Source of the DNA: Daedaleopsis sinensis
Taxonomy: Eukaryota > Basidiomycota > Agaricomycetes > Polyporales > Polyporaceae
Direction: 5' to 3'
Length of the DNA stretch: 64,000 bases
Assembly (NCBI GenBank): GCA_033807695.1
Contig: CM066303.1
Span: forward strand, 3,720,001-3,784,000
Position numbers and translations under genes: made by a program. Below the pieces are notes generated by a model. It was not told the origin of the DNA and ran no database searches. It saw only the letters and a list, made by a program, of their open reading frames with translations. Shown here piece after piece: positions 55,473 through 64,000 of this stretch. How positions within the stretch are numbered: position 1 is the first letter of the stretch; every line of letters begins with the position of its first letter.

Positions 55473-55487
55473 GCAGGGCTCATAACC
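55473..55487 (-). other. Primer-binding site matching initiator tRNA-Met anticodon arm
   Basis: The plus strand here reads GCAGGGCTCATAACC, which is the anticodon stem-loop sequence of fungal initiator tRNA-Met (CAT anticodon in the loop CTCATAA). It ends exactly at the LTR border, so the minus-strand RNA would pair with 15 nt of that arm. Copia-type elements are known to prime from such tRNA half-molecules. Confidence 0.75.
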
Positions 55488-55669
55488 TATTGGAAATAGG
55501 CAAGAACACGAGCAGAGCGACGACGAGCGAAGCGGAAGGATGCAACAGGACTAGAGATTTTGATGTATCTACAATGTACAGTAGATACTACGCGGAATAA
55601 GGTTTCGGCCATGGCCGAGCTGTACAGTACCGCCCTAAGCGCTCTACAAGCGCCGGGTTACTTTCAACA
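55488..55669 (-). repeat. 5' LTR of the gag-only copia element
   Basis: This is the 182-bp partner of 54,260-54,441. It is followed on the plus strand by TACCG, the target duplication. Confidence 0.92.
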
Positions 55670-56470
55670 TACCGCACGCGTCGGAACCATCAGCGCGTCC
55701 TCTCCGCGGGTCATCCTGTCCCCTCCTCAGATGCTGTCTCTTGCTCCCAGAACGCGTACTACACGTGTATCGTTCCCATCGCCGTCTTCGCGGCCCTTTG
55801 GAACTCAACTCCGTATCCATCTGGACAGCAGTCAAAGGCGACAAAGCCGGCAGGTACGTGTACAAGCATAGATCCGCCGTATCTTGTCTCGAACGCGTCT
55901 GTGCGCGCAGACCTGCCTTGCACGCCGCCAGGAACCCTCGTCGAATCTCCGTGCGCCCCCGCGCACTCTCTAACCGCCCACTGCATGCGCATCATACACC
56001 ATCTTCGCAATCCCTAGGGAACACAGTGCGATATCCATCTGGATACTGGACACTGGCTGAGCACGAAGAAGCCGACAGGTACGAGTACGAGCACAGATCT
56101 CCCGACAGGCACATCCTGCACATCTCGTCTTCGGGTCGATATGTGCAGGATGTGCCGTATGCATCGACCGCACACGCGTGCGATGCGCTCATTTTGAACT
56201 TCCTGTAGACAGTCAACTTGACTCAGTGCAAGGCCGACCCGGAAGCGGACGCCGGATGCGTTGCCCCCTGGTTACGCGTCTATCCAGCTAACCAGGACGT
56301 CGTCGACGCGGCACGATCACGCCCGAGGCATATCCTTCACGGCACGGCTTCACGGTCCGCGATGCGACGCCCCGCCCTCATCCCTCAACACCAGGGACGA
56401 ATTCCGATAGGTACGATCAGAGACCGCGCCGGAGGCACATCCTGCACACATCGCGGATGAGAAGTGCAGG
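55670..56470. repeat. Degenerate minisatellite-like repeat, block 2
   Basis: At least two units about 220 bp apart carry ATCCATCTGGACAGCAGTC near 55,818 and ATCCATCTGGATACTGGAC near 56,031, each followed by a GACAGGTACG-like phrase and AGCATAG/AGCACAG. The block is a diverged relative of 46,560-47,092; the gag-only copia element inserted at its left edge. Confidence 0.5.
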
Positions 56471-59307
56471 ATGCGCCGCCATGCTGCATGCAGGACGTAT
56501 GATGCTTATCTTGAGCTTTACAGACTTGGCACAGGACCCGGGAGCGGACGCTGGACGCGTCGGCGCAGCAGCACGGGATTGGAATCGGAACCATACGCAC
56601 CAGAAGGCCGCCGCCACGAGGGCAACGTCCCGGAGCACCCTACACGGCTCGCGATATGAACAAACACATGCGTTTCCTGCTCGTACGCTGCATTGGAGGC
56701 GGATGTTGTACATCTCTTCTGTGAAAGGTACGGTACAACACCCTGCCTTCCCGTACGCAAGGACCAAGTTGGAGCAACATGCAGCTCGTGCGCTGTCCTT
56801 CGACACACACGGTACGTCCGCAATGCGCATCCCCCGCGACGCAGTCCGCACGCGCATAACGCCCAGTGCAGTGCAACGGACGCCAGGCGCGTTGTGCGTC
56901 GGGGTGGGCTGTCTGGACGCTGACATGGCATGCACGCTCGAGACGGGGCCGAGAGACGAGCCACCCACCGGTACCCTACGCCGACGCGGCCGCTCCGTCG
57001 AGCACCGCAGGACGACCGCGACTACGCAAGCCTGGTATTCGGGAACATGTGCTCACGTCCCTCATCTCGAGAGGTCCGAGTGAAGCGACACCTAGGCCCT
57101 GCGCTCTCAAACGGCGAGCGGCACATCCGCGTCGGCAATCCTTGGGTGCGCTCGCCCGCGATCCCGTAGGATTGCGGTGTGTAGACTACCCTGTGTTTTA
57201 TCATGATACATACTTGTGCTCTGATCCCGACGCTTGCGATGCCCCGCCACCCAACTCGACGCTGCCCGGACTTCTGTCTCAAAGCCATACGACATCCCCC
57301 TTCGCCGCTCTTGCTCGTCACTGGACTCGGACACCGATATCGGGTTGGCCGACAGCTCACTGCCCCAGGTTTCGGCCTCGCCTGCCACACATCTCGGCCA
57401 CGGCCTCCATTTCAGCCATCACCGTCGGAGGATTCTTGAGCCTCCCTCTTCCGCCCCTTCTCGTCGACCGTGTCCGTCACCGGGCGTGCTCGATGTCTGC
57501 TAGCGTCCGGCCGCCGGTCGCGTCTCTGCGGGATGCCCTCGCAGATCGGGCAGCTTGGGGCTCAGGGCTGCGAGGAGCGGTTTCTCTGCTGCTCGTCCGA
57601 CACAGATGCGAGGTGCGTCCCCTCGAGCTCCCGGACCGCGAGCAGGTGGCTGACTCGGTTGTGCGCGAGACAGGTGAGATTGTTCAGGCGCGTGAACCTG
57701 CAAGGCGGAAGTCGACGACGATCGCGCAGACCCCCGCGTACATCTCCTGGACATCGTCAGAGAGCGTGAACTGTCGAGCACGGGCAAGCTGTGACGGGCT
57801 CGGAAACGCGGCGGAGCAACAGAAGCCGCCACGAACGAGGCGCGACAGCGAACCTGTCAGCGGCGAGCCCCGAGAACCTGCCCTGTCGGAGAGCTATGGT
57901 GTGTGCGGTGAGCCTTTGACAAATGTGCAGATTGGAACGCAAACTCACCAATGGAGTTGTAGCAGACGAAACACTGAACCGGTTGCAGTGTCTATCGCGG
58001 GCAGTGCATGTATCAAGTCGGTCGCTTTGCTACGGTGCAAAGTGCGAGGTGGATGAGCAGCTAGACAACGCGAGGTGTGAGTGGACGATCTTGAGTATAG
58101 AAGGCTGTCACTGACTTACATACAGACCAGGCCGGGTGCGGAGATGCCAGAGCGTTGAAGAGCCTTAGTGAGTAGACTGAATGTCGAGAGCGAGAAGTTG
58201 AGCGGGAAAGTGTCGAGAGGGAGATCGAAGTTTGTATGGTACAAGAGACATGTAGGGCCCAAGAGACATGTACGAAGTCCGTAGCCGGACGGAAGAGAGG
58301 GTGCTGAGAGTATGAGCGAGGGGAATAGGTTCGAGACACGAGGAAGCCGTTTATCTGTCGAATATAGGTGAAATGAAAGAAGGCGGCGGGTTGTTGGAAG
58401 AGTCGCGAGCCAGGTACGAGCGCGAGAATATTGAGGGAAAAGATCGGATTTGGCAGTGGATATTCGGAAGTCAGAGGAGCGCGAAGCGACAAGTCGTCAG
58501 CCTGTTGAAGACCGGACGTGTATACGGTACTCGGAGTTGGTATGGGAGCTTGGAGCCGCAGCGAGTGGGTGACGAGAAGGGTGTGAGAGCGTTGAGATTC
58601 AGGTAGCTGCGTCGAGGTAGAGTCGGAGGCGAGATGGACGGTAGAGCACGCTGAGCAGCCGGTTGGAGATGGCCCAAGAATGAGGAGTGATTCTTAGCAT
58701 GCGCAGCAACTAACTCCTTCCGTCGTCGCAGTACTGGACGTCGACGTGCCTGTTCACGACGGTCGGTCTGACATGCGGATACGTTCGAGCAACCTTGAGC
58801 CGACGAGCGATAGGTAACGGGGATGGTGTATGATGGAGGAGGCGGAGCATGAAGCGACGTATGTGTTGTGGCAGGGCGGCAGGTGATGGGTTGTCCAGGG
58901 GAGCTCAGGATAGCAGAGTCAACGTTTGGGACCCTGTTCCGAAGGTACCAGAGGGCGACAGAGATGACCGTGCGCCGTGCGGTATCCATTGGCAGGTGGA
59001 TGTACCGCGGCGCGTATATCTGCGTCCGGAGGTCACGGAGTCGACTGTCGGCGGGTGGGTTGGATGGTGGAGGAGGATATGATTGTGCGGGGACGCCGAT
59101 GATCGTCGGCACGCTCGCGGGCAGAGACGAACACCCATAGCCGCGTTTGTGGCACGCAGATAATCCGCGAGATGAGTGTGCATTCTGAATGATGCGAAGA
59201 GATGAGCGAAGGGATAGATGCACGCGGGGAATATTGAAGCGAATTCTTGCGGTCGAATGAGTGATAGAGCCAAGCCAGTACCTGAATCAGGACGCGGATG
59301 CTGCGGC
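56471..59307. other. Duplicated GC-rich DNA downstream of DUF6535 copy 2
   Basis: No gene is supported. The part 56,560-57,560 resembles 47,080-47,960, for example a CCGCCACGAGGGCAACGTCCC word against CCGCCACGAGGACAACGCCAC, and CGGGCGTGCTCGATGTCTGC near 57,480 against GGCGTGCTCGATGTCTGC near 47,879. From about 58,010 it resembles 40,150-41,400. The long plus-strand open frame 56,866-58,056 runs across both kinds of repeat and has no protein-like features. Confidence 0.45.
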
Positions 59308-61790
59308 TCATGACACAGGCTGAGGAGGAAGAGCGTCGGAGAGCCTAAGACGACCGCTAGAGGATACGCGGGTATGCCGCTGTTGCCATGATGCGCCAAT
59401 GTCCGAGTTGAGGTGAATTGGAGAGGACCCGGCTCCGTCGGCATCCGGGTCAGTGACTGGGCGGACATTCTGTGGCGGAGGCGGCTGTATATCAATCATG
59501 TCAGCTCCGCAAGTCGAGATTACTAGGATAATGCTCTTACCGGATTCAAATTCTGGGTCACTCGCGATATCCACTCCTTGACCCGTATCTGACAGCGTTC
59601 GATCTCCGTTCTCCACTCGCTCTCGTCAACATCCTCGTAACGGACCACTCTCTTGATGTTCAATGCTTCTCTGAGCTCATCAAAGAGCAAACTGTCCGCG
59701 TTCCGACCAGTCTCCAGCCTGTCTCGAAGATCATGGATGATGTCAGACCAAATCCATGCGACGTCTATAGCGGGCAAAGCGAGACGGAGAATCCCTTCAA
59801 GTCCATAGCGCGGATGGGCCCAGACCTGCAGAAAATCTCCTTCGCTTGCTGCAGGATGTAGGGCATAGAACAACGGTGGCAAGGTGGCCACCCATCCACA
59901 GTGATAGACAACGGGGTGATCGTTTCGTTCAAGACCCGCATGAATTTGACCTCGTAGCTGTGTTGAAAAAGCTGCGGCTAAGGCACACATGTCAGCTTAT
60001 TCCGCAATGTGGTGTTCAAGACTCTAGCTGCTGCTCACCCCGCTTTCCGGCTTGTGCACTCAGTGTCTTCTGATTTCTATAGACATGTTGAAGTGACCGA
60101 CACAGATCATAACGAAGCACAGAAAGTCCGCACGCGGGGTCCGGAGCTGCAAGGTCTTGAGCTACGCTCACAAGGTCCATGCACATGTCGGATGGACCTG
60201 TATTGCGTTCCGGGTAGTTTTGTAGAGACCATCTGAGCTGATCTGCCCAGTGGGCTGTGTCTGTGTCCTGAATGTAGTCCCTTTCGGTAGCGGCCATCAT
60301 CAAGAGTCCACTAGATAACACACGGCAGGTTGCCTGGTCAAGGGCATAGTCCCATCTAAGCTGGTGTCGTGTCAGTTCAGCCTTGATCTGCGAGAAGTAA
60401 CCAGAGGCGTGTTCGAGCTCCAGCGTCGTGACAATGGGCATAGAGGCGGTGATATTGCGAGGGTCCAGAGTGGTGGTGAATGCCGCGGTAGCCATATCAG
60501 CGTCGAGTTTATCTTGGTCGTCAGAAACGGCCTTGAGCTCCTTTCCGCGTATGGTCAATGCTGCACTGGAGGAATCCACCTCCCAAGCTGCATATTCATA
60601 TTCCGCCCGTGGTAGTGTACGAGAGGCCCTCCAGGACAGCCTGTATAAAGTACGAACAAGAGGCAACACCATCAAAGACAATGCAGTAGCGGGTGGCGAG
60701 ATATAGCAGCAGTTACGGCTGAGGGCTGGCAGGACGATTGTGACAAGGGTGAAAAGGAAGAGAGCTCCAATGAGGGCGGTGGCAACAGCAGCGACAGTAT
60801 GATTGAGATGCCACAGTAGAACGAGCATGCCGGCGAAGAACAGGGACAAGGCGATTTGCAGGAGAACAGGAAGAACACCGATGATCTCAGCAACTCTCCA
60901 CCTCCTGAGGCTGTTCAGCCGATGCTGCCGAATTCGTGCGATATGAGGAGAAGATCCTGAGATGCCGGTGTTGTATTCAGCTAGCCATTGCTTGACCATG
61001 ATGGCGACTGACGCGGCCGACAGGCTGAAGATCAGACTCGAAAACCACAGCACGTTCAGGACCACCGCCCAGCGTTCAGGCGGTGGAGCGGGAGCAGCTG
61101 TCAAGGGGCTCGCAGGCTGTGTCGAGTTCACGAGGGGAGGATTGATTGCGAAGCTGTTGAGCTGCAGCGAGATCTGCTGGAGAGTAGCGAGAACAGGGTC
61201 CGGGGGCGGCGGAGTGAGGAGTAGGTAAGATTGGACATTGAACGCTGTGAGGACAGCAGAGAAGAGGCCGGCCTGTGTATGAGAAGGCTTGCATATTGGT
61301 TGCAATGTCATGGAGGTACGAGTCACGCACGTATACGAGTAGTGTATCCATCTCCTCCTTCCAACGCTTCACCATGTCGTCGCTGTACTGCTTGACTATT
61401 TCCGCGATATCTTTCCTTGATTCACTCTTCTCCTGTTCGGTGTATAAGGTCTTCCGCCGCTCGTACCATCGTTCCTGTGCGTGGTGAGTATCTTACAAGC
61501 GACTAATGATGATATGGCAACTCATACCCATGCGTTCGGTATCTTGTCGTCTTGTAGGAAGGGCGGCAGTGGCTCTGATACGGTAGGCTTTGCATCATAT
61601 GCACATCTCACTCAGACAACATTACTATAGAGACCGCGGGACTGCGACGTACGAGTGTAGCACCGCCGTTTTCACCATGTGCGTTCAAGTTCTCACGAAT
61701 AGTAGGTCCCGATTCATGGTTCTGCTCTGGAGATCCAGCGGAGAGTGTTGCCATTTCGGATTGCGGTGGTACAGGCTCTTCGTTCGACAT
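59308..61790 (-). CDS. DUF6535 membrane protein, copy 2
   Basis: Six exons join in frame to 733 aa: 61790-61635, 61587-61528, 61474-61331, 61272-60039, 59971-59541 and 59484-59308. The order of features is the same as in copy 1: a Pro/Glu-rich N-terminus, YSDDMVKRWKEEMDTLLVY, then the helix AGLFSAVLTAFNVQSYLL, QQISLQLNSF, the GISGSSPHIARIRQHRLN loop and at least three further helices. The C-terminal exons include ERNTGPSDMCMDLVSVAQD and VTQNLNP. Exons 2 and 3 have exactly the lengths of copy 1 (60 and 144 nt), and all introns occupy the same places. The ATG used in copy 1 is AGG here, so I chose the downstream ATG at 61,790. The function is unknown; the membrane location is by prediction from the helices. 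Confidence 0.84.
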
Positions 61791-64000
61791 ACGGAAGGGC
61801 CTGAGCAGAGAACGTACGATGGTGAGCGGGGGCCTGCTGGGGATGGTAGAGGAAGGGGACAGAGTGCGTACGCCAGGTGTCCGGATCATGCACGCTCCTG
61901 CGCGCTCTGAACCACCACGAGGACCGAAGAAGACACCCAGAGCTGTCAAAACATGTCAAATATCACCGTAAATATCTATTATTAGAGTCAGACGCAGGCC
62001 GCTCGATGTCGTCTGTATCCGCTCATGACAGCACTTGGAGCTAGCTACTTGCAATTGAAGGTGCGTCCATCGCTATCAGCTAAGACATGTGCACCATCTT
62101 CACACCGGTAGTAGCCACCTCAAGCGGTGTGTTCGGGACGACGTCGTTCATGGCACTCGAAGGTAATCAATGTGCTCGAGCTATTGGGTTGCGTTAGTCT
62201 TGCAAGGCTGCTAGCGACACTAAGCAGGCGACCTAGATCCCTGTGACGAAACACTCCGCCGGTGCAAATGCAGTTGGGCAGTGCGCATATATAAGCAGTT
62301 CGGACACACGAGGAATAGAACCTGACTCGGACGTCAGAACACCATGGTCAGTATGACCGGTGTCACGCATCCGAGACGTTCGCTCGTACAGGGCTGTGTC
62401 CCCCGTCCTCGCACGTTCGCAGCCGCGACATGGATGCGCTCCACGATTTCGATGAGAGATCGAAAGCCACCATGAGCGCTGTGTCTATGGATCACGCGAT
62501 GCGCTTCACTTTGGAGCACAACATGGTGGTCCTACCGCAGTCGTGGTCGCGTAGTAATAGGGAACGCGGACAGTGTGCCTCCCTATCCATTCCCAGCGTT
62601 CTGTGGAGGAGGGAGCGAATTTTACTCAGCACGCACCACGGTGCATGTGGTCAATGTACCACCAGAGTGCGTATAGCATTTCTGCTCACCTTGGTCTGTG
62701 GCTAGTCATGTCGGCTTGGGCGTACCGCGCCCGTGGGCCGGTGAGTTATACGGGTGCGGTGCAGACATGATTTGTGAGGACCTAGTGATTTGCCCAACGA
62801 ACCGGTGCGACGTTGTCGTATCAGTGTTCGCAGACCGGTCCTCTCCCATGGACGACATCTTGACTCCTCATGGTTGGCGTCGCAGTGTCGCACCAGCCGA
62901 GCGCACTTTCGCGTCCGGTATATACATCGTCAGTACTCGGACTGGGGGTGCGAGAAAGTGCGTATCTACTCACCATGAATGGACCACCGCGAACGAGATC
63001 ACGACCACCGGGAAGAAGCCCAGACTGCTGCGAAAGACGTCGAGCACGGCGCGTCCACGATCTGTGCAGGAATCGTCAACATGCTTCGGGACTGACAGAA
63101 TCGGAGCGCGGGCACTTACGTGGAGGTCGTCGTTACGGGGACAATTGCACCATCCTGGTCCGATCTACGACATGTGGGGGCCTCTGGCGGGCAGCAGTCA
63201 TTGACACCGTGTGTCGGACAGTGGGACGTCGAGGAACAGACACAGACCCGGACCCGGACAGGAGGATCGTCCATCTGTGCTGAGAGCAGCTCGTTCGCCG
63301 TGACGAGCTCCGGGCTAGTGGCACATACTCGGTTTCGATACAGTCGCTATGAGAGAGCAGGACGTGTGTGATGCGTGCAATGTCTCGATTTTGTCCTGTA
63401 TGCGAGTCGCGTGCGCCGGCGACATACTCGCGCCTTGTTGAGCACCTGTGGGTAGGACACGCCCTCGTGGTGGTCGATACAACGACCCGCCCACGAGATA
63501 GAGGTATCAGCGCGCATGCATGTACATCGCGTTCATGGCGATGTTCTCGATAAGATCGACGTGATTCGTAGCCAGAGGCTTCCCCGACGAGAACCCTCCA
63601 TCACAACATGCGTCGTCGGAGACGTCCGGGGGATACTGATTTAGGGGAGGGATCACCGACGCCTCACTCGTCTCGCCCGGAACGCCTCGCAGAGGTCGAG
63701 AGGCTGGATCCTTCGATGACTCCAGATGATAAGTAGCGCGAATCGACAGTACAGGGTCACCGGAAGGTCGGAAAGGTCGACAGTTCGGACTAGGCACGAT
63801 GTTCGTAGAGTGCACCACTTGAAGGTGTCGTAGGCGTCTCAAGCATAACGTGCTTGACATATCCGATGGACTTGACGGAGACATGGTATCCATAAAGACG
63901 AGCAGGATAGGCGGGGTCGGCTCCTGATCGATACAGGCGAGAGATAGAGACGTGCTGGCGAGAAGACGGACGAGATGTACTCAAGTCCTTAGCAGACTTA
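61791..64000. other. Right end of the window; no gene firmly recognised
   Basis: Exon-like pieces occur on the minus strand. One near 63,055-62,970 reads RGRAVLDVFRSSLGFF followed by a hydrophobic stretch and a GTGAGT donor; another at 62,870-62,720 begins MSSMGEDRSANTDTT. They may belong to a small membrane-protein gene starting near 63,320, but the joins are not convincing. At 63,500-63,980 the minus strand has open frames that could be the 3' part of a gene continuing beyond the window (last codons NAMYMHAR). I cannot name either. Confidence 0.3.

Larger units (their letters stand above)
54260..55669 (-). mobile_element. Gag-only Ty1/copia element (TR-GAG type), 1.41 kb
   Basis: Two identical 182-bp direct repeats (54,260-54,441 and 55,488-55,669) flank a single intact gag gene on the minus strand. 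The insertion is framed by the 5-bp duplication TACCG at 54,255-54,259 and 55,670-55,674. On the minus strand the LTR begins TGTTGAAAG and ends CCAATA, which is TG...TA instead of the usual TG...CA. A primer site matching the anticodon arm of initiator tRNA-Met directly follows the 5' LTR, and AAGGGGCG precedes the 3' LTR. There is no protease, integrase or reverse transcriptase, so it must depend on a helper. Identical LTRs point to a very recent insertion, which split the minisatellite-like repeats. Confidence 0.92.

Noticed and set aside
56866..58056. 396-codon open frame on the plus strand
   Set aside because: It runs across two unrelated repeat blocks, is arginine/proline-rich as expected from GC-rich DNA, and has no domain or conserved counterpart in the paired block at 47 kb.
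62698..63204. 168-codon plus-strand frame near the right end
   Set aside because: No protein features were seen; minus-strand pieces with splice signals in the same place are at least as likely to be coding.
1..64000. tRNA, rRNA, CRISPR or bacterial-type operon features
   Set aside because: None was seen. The split genes and retrotransposons show that this is fungal nuclear DNA. The tRNA-Met-like words at 55,473-55,487 are a primer site, not a tRNA gene.

Overview
The window comes from a filamentous basidiomycete, most likely a wood-decay agaricomycete such as a polypore. Genes carry many 50-80 nt GT-AG introns and very short exons. The gene set (aryl-alcohol dehydrogenase, a multi-exon P450, F-box and DUF6535 proteins) and the Ty3/gypsy and Ty1/copia elements fit that group. 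No rRNA, tRNA or CRISPR was recognised. Exon structures were deduced by hand from splice sites and reading phase and are not backed by transcripts.

Positions 1-2,800 hold the tail of a probable transporter gene and an F-box gene (minus strand). Positions 3,258-15,950 are one 12.7-kb LTR retrotransposon of Ty3/gypsy type with two 907-bp LTRs that differ at only two positions that I found. It has gag-protease (4,599-7,013) and pol (7,013-10,783), joined by a TGATG stop/start overlap. A further 4.2 kb lies between pol and the 3' LTR and carries two intron-containing genes on the opposite strand. One encodes a 696-aa protein with a perfect Zn(II)2Cys6 spacing; the other has no recognised domain and a probable 1-nt frameshift. 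This antisense cargo is the most unusual thing in the window.

Positions 17,920-36,304 are an ordinary genic stretch: long-chain acyl-CoA synthetase (+), the HIR-complex subunit HPC2/ubinuclein (-), a cytochrome P450 (+), a small secreted protein (-), cystathionine gamma-synthase (-) and an aryl-alcohol dehydrogenase of the aldo-keto reductase superfamily (-). These genes are not obviously one pathway; the P450 and aryl-alcohol dehydrogenase fit aromatic or lignin-derived metabolism.

From 36.5 kb to the end the window is repeat-rich. It contains a transporter pseudogene, a 774-bp terminal-inverted-repeat element, and two full DUF6535 membrane-protein paralogues (41.4-44.0 and 59.3-61.8 kb) with a third fragment at 52.1 kb. 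These look like remnants of a decayed tandem array whose intervening DNA is also duplicated. The array is interrupted by a cysteine-rich secreted-protein gene (50.4 kb) and by a young 1.41-kb gag-only Ty1/copia element (54,260-55,669) with identical LTRs, a 5-bp target duplication and a primer site matching the anticodon arm of initiator tRNA-Met.
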